DNA of 64,000 nucleotides from Proteus mirabilis ATCC 29906 (lineage in GTDB: Bacteria > Pseudomonadota > Gammaproteobacteria > Enterobacterales > Enterobacteriaceae): contig NZ_GG668576.1 of NCBI RefSeq assembly GCF_000160755.1, forward strand, positions 592,422 through 656,421. The letters run 5' to 3'. A program made the translations under genes and the position numbers. Below the pieces are notes generated by a model. The model was not told the origin of the DNA. It searched no databases and was given only the letters and a program-made list of their open reading frames with translations. The stretch's first letter is position 1. Every line of letters begins with the position of its first letter. Below, one piece after another: positions 63,683 through 64,000 of this stretch.

Positions 63683-64000
63683 ATGAAGCCAATACTTGAT
63701 ATGTGTTGTGGCTCTCGCATGTTTTATTTTGATAAACAAGACGACCGGGTTTTATTTAATGATATTAGAGCTGAAGAACATATTTTATGTGATGGAAGAA
63801 TTTTAAATATAACACCAGATATTATTTCTGATTTTAAAAAGCTTCCATTACCAGATAATACTTTTTATCAAGTACTATTTGACCCACCTCATTTAATTAG
63901 AGTTGGTAAAAATAGCTGGATGTTTAAAAAATACGGTTCGTTAAATAAAGAATCATGGAGAGAAGATTTAAGTAAAGGGTTTAGTGAAGCATTTAGAGTG
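63683..64000 (+). CDS. SAM-dependent methyltransferase-like protein, cut by the window edge
   Basis: The first 106 residues run to the end of the window without a stop. The N-terminus MKPILDMCCGSRMFYFDKQ has the CCGS variant of the SAM-binding Gly loop, followed by VLFNDIRAEEH and the active-site-like DPPH motif near residue 70 (FDPPHLIRVG). DPPH resembles the DPPY motif of amino-methyltransferases. It is probably a DNA or nucleic-acid methylase of the phage. AGAGGA precedes the ATG. Confidence 0.7.
   Translation, partial: MKPILDMCCGSRMFYFDKQDDRVLFNDIRAEEHILCDGRILNITPDIISDFKKLPLPDNTFYQVLFDPPHLIRVGKNSWMFKKYGSLNKESWREDLSKGFSEAFRV

Larger units (their letters stand above)
28310..64000. mobile_element. 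Temperate podovirus prophage (epsilon15/phiV10/BPP-1-like), right end not in window
   Basis: The element begins at the guaA-type att core and continues to the end of the window. It has a full podovirus virion set read leftward, with tail tube A and B, internal virion proteins, a T7-like tailspike N-terminus, and BPP-1/epsilon15-type staple and cement proteins. It also has an immunity region, replication and recombination genes. No integrase, excisionase proper or second att site is seen, so these lie past 64,000. All key structural genes are intact, so it may be inducible. Confidence 0.9.

Overview
The window looks like the chromosome of a low-GC enterobacterium, most likely Proteus or a close Morganellaceae relative. 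The reasons are the gene order uvrY-uvrC-pgsA-tRNA-Gly-tRNA-Cys-tRNA-Leu (as in E. coli, but with tRNA-Leu triplicated), the strong A+T richness, and a prophage junction that carries the 3' end of guaA. The species call is an inference from gene content and not from a database search.

Positions 1-28,300 are ordinary chromosome with several small accessory units. They hold a copper-type DUF305 gene behind a MerR-family promoter, a zevAB-like zinc transport operon behind a perfect Zur box, and the tRNA cluster with pgsA, uvrC and a uvrY homologue whose receiver domain has lost its phosphorylation residues. Next come a nitroreductase, a class II fructose-bisphosphatase, and a four-gene operon (DeoR-ribokinase fusion, glutamine-amidotransferase-like protein, DMT transporter, phosphotriesterase-like hydrolase). 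After that are an RNA ligase with an HD-polynucleotide-kinase partner (an RNA repair pair), an SDR dehydrogenase, two envelope genes, a LexA-like self-cleaving repressor, a molybdate-type ABC transporter, a SorC-family regulator, cutA, and two tandem RlaP-type nucleotidyltransferases.

From about 28,310 to the end of the window (64,000) lies a temperate podovirus prophage of the epsilon15/phiV10/BPP-1 type. Its left end is marked by a 15-bp copy of the guaA 3' end, followed on the chromosomal side by what looks like the native guaA terminator. Reading inward, it carries Rz/Rz1, an endolysin and two holin-like genes. An O-antigen glucosylation cassette (gtrA, gtrB, a GtrC-like transferase) lies on the opposite strand. 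Then come the tailspike, two very large virion/ejection proteins and a smaller one, tail tube proteins A and B, a capsid staple and cement protein, the major capsid, scaffold, portal, and large and small terminase. All of these structural genes are read leftward.

Upstream (54-58.6 kb) is a leftward early/middle operon with NinX-like and DUF551-like genes, RusA, a winged-helix protein, a DnaC-type loader and an O-like replication protein. Inside the replication gene sit iteron-like repeats, read in all three codon phases, which mark a probable replication origin. The immunity region at 58.4-59.6 kb has a Cro-like gene, a repressor with two HTH domains and no S24 protease domain, and repeated ACC-N5-GGT operator candidates. 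A rightward early operon follows: a small ORF, a RecE-like exonuclease with an unusual insert, RecT, an AlpA-like regulator, a membrane protein and a truncated methyltransferase. The integrase and the other att site are beyond the right edge of the window.
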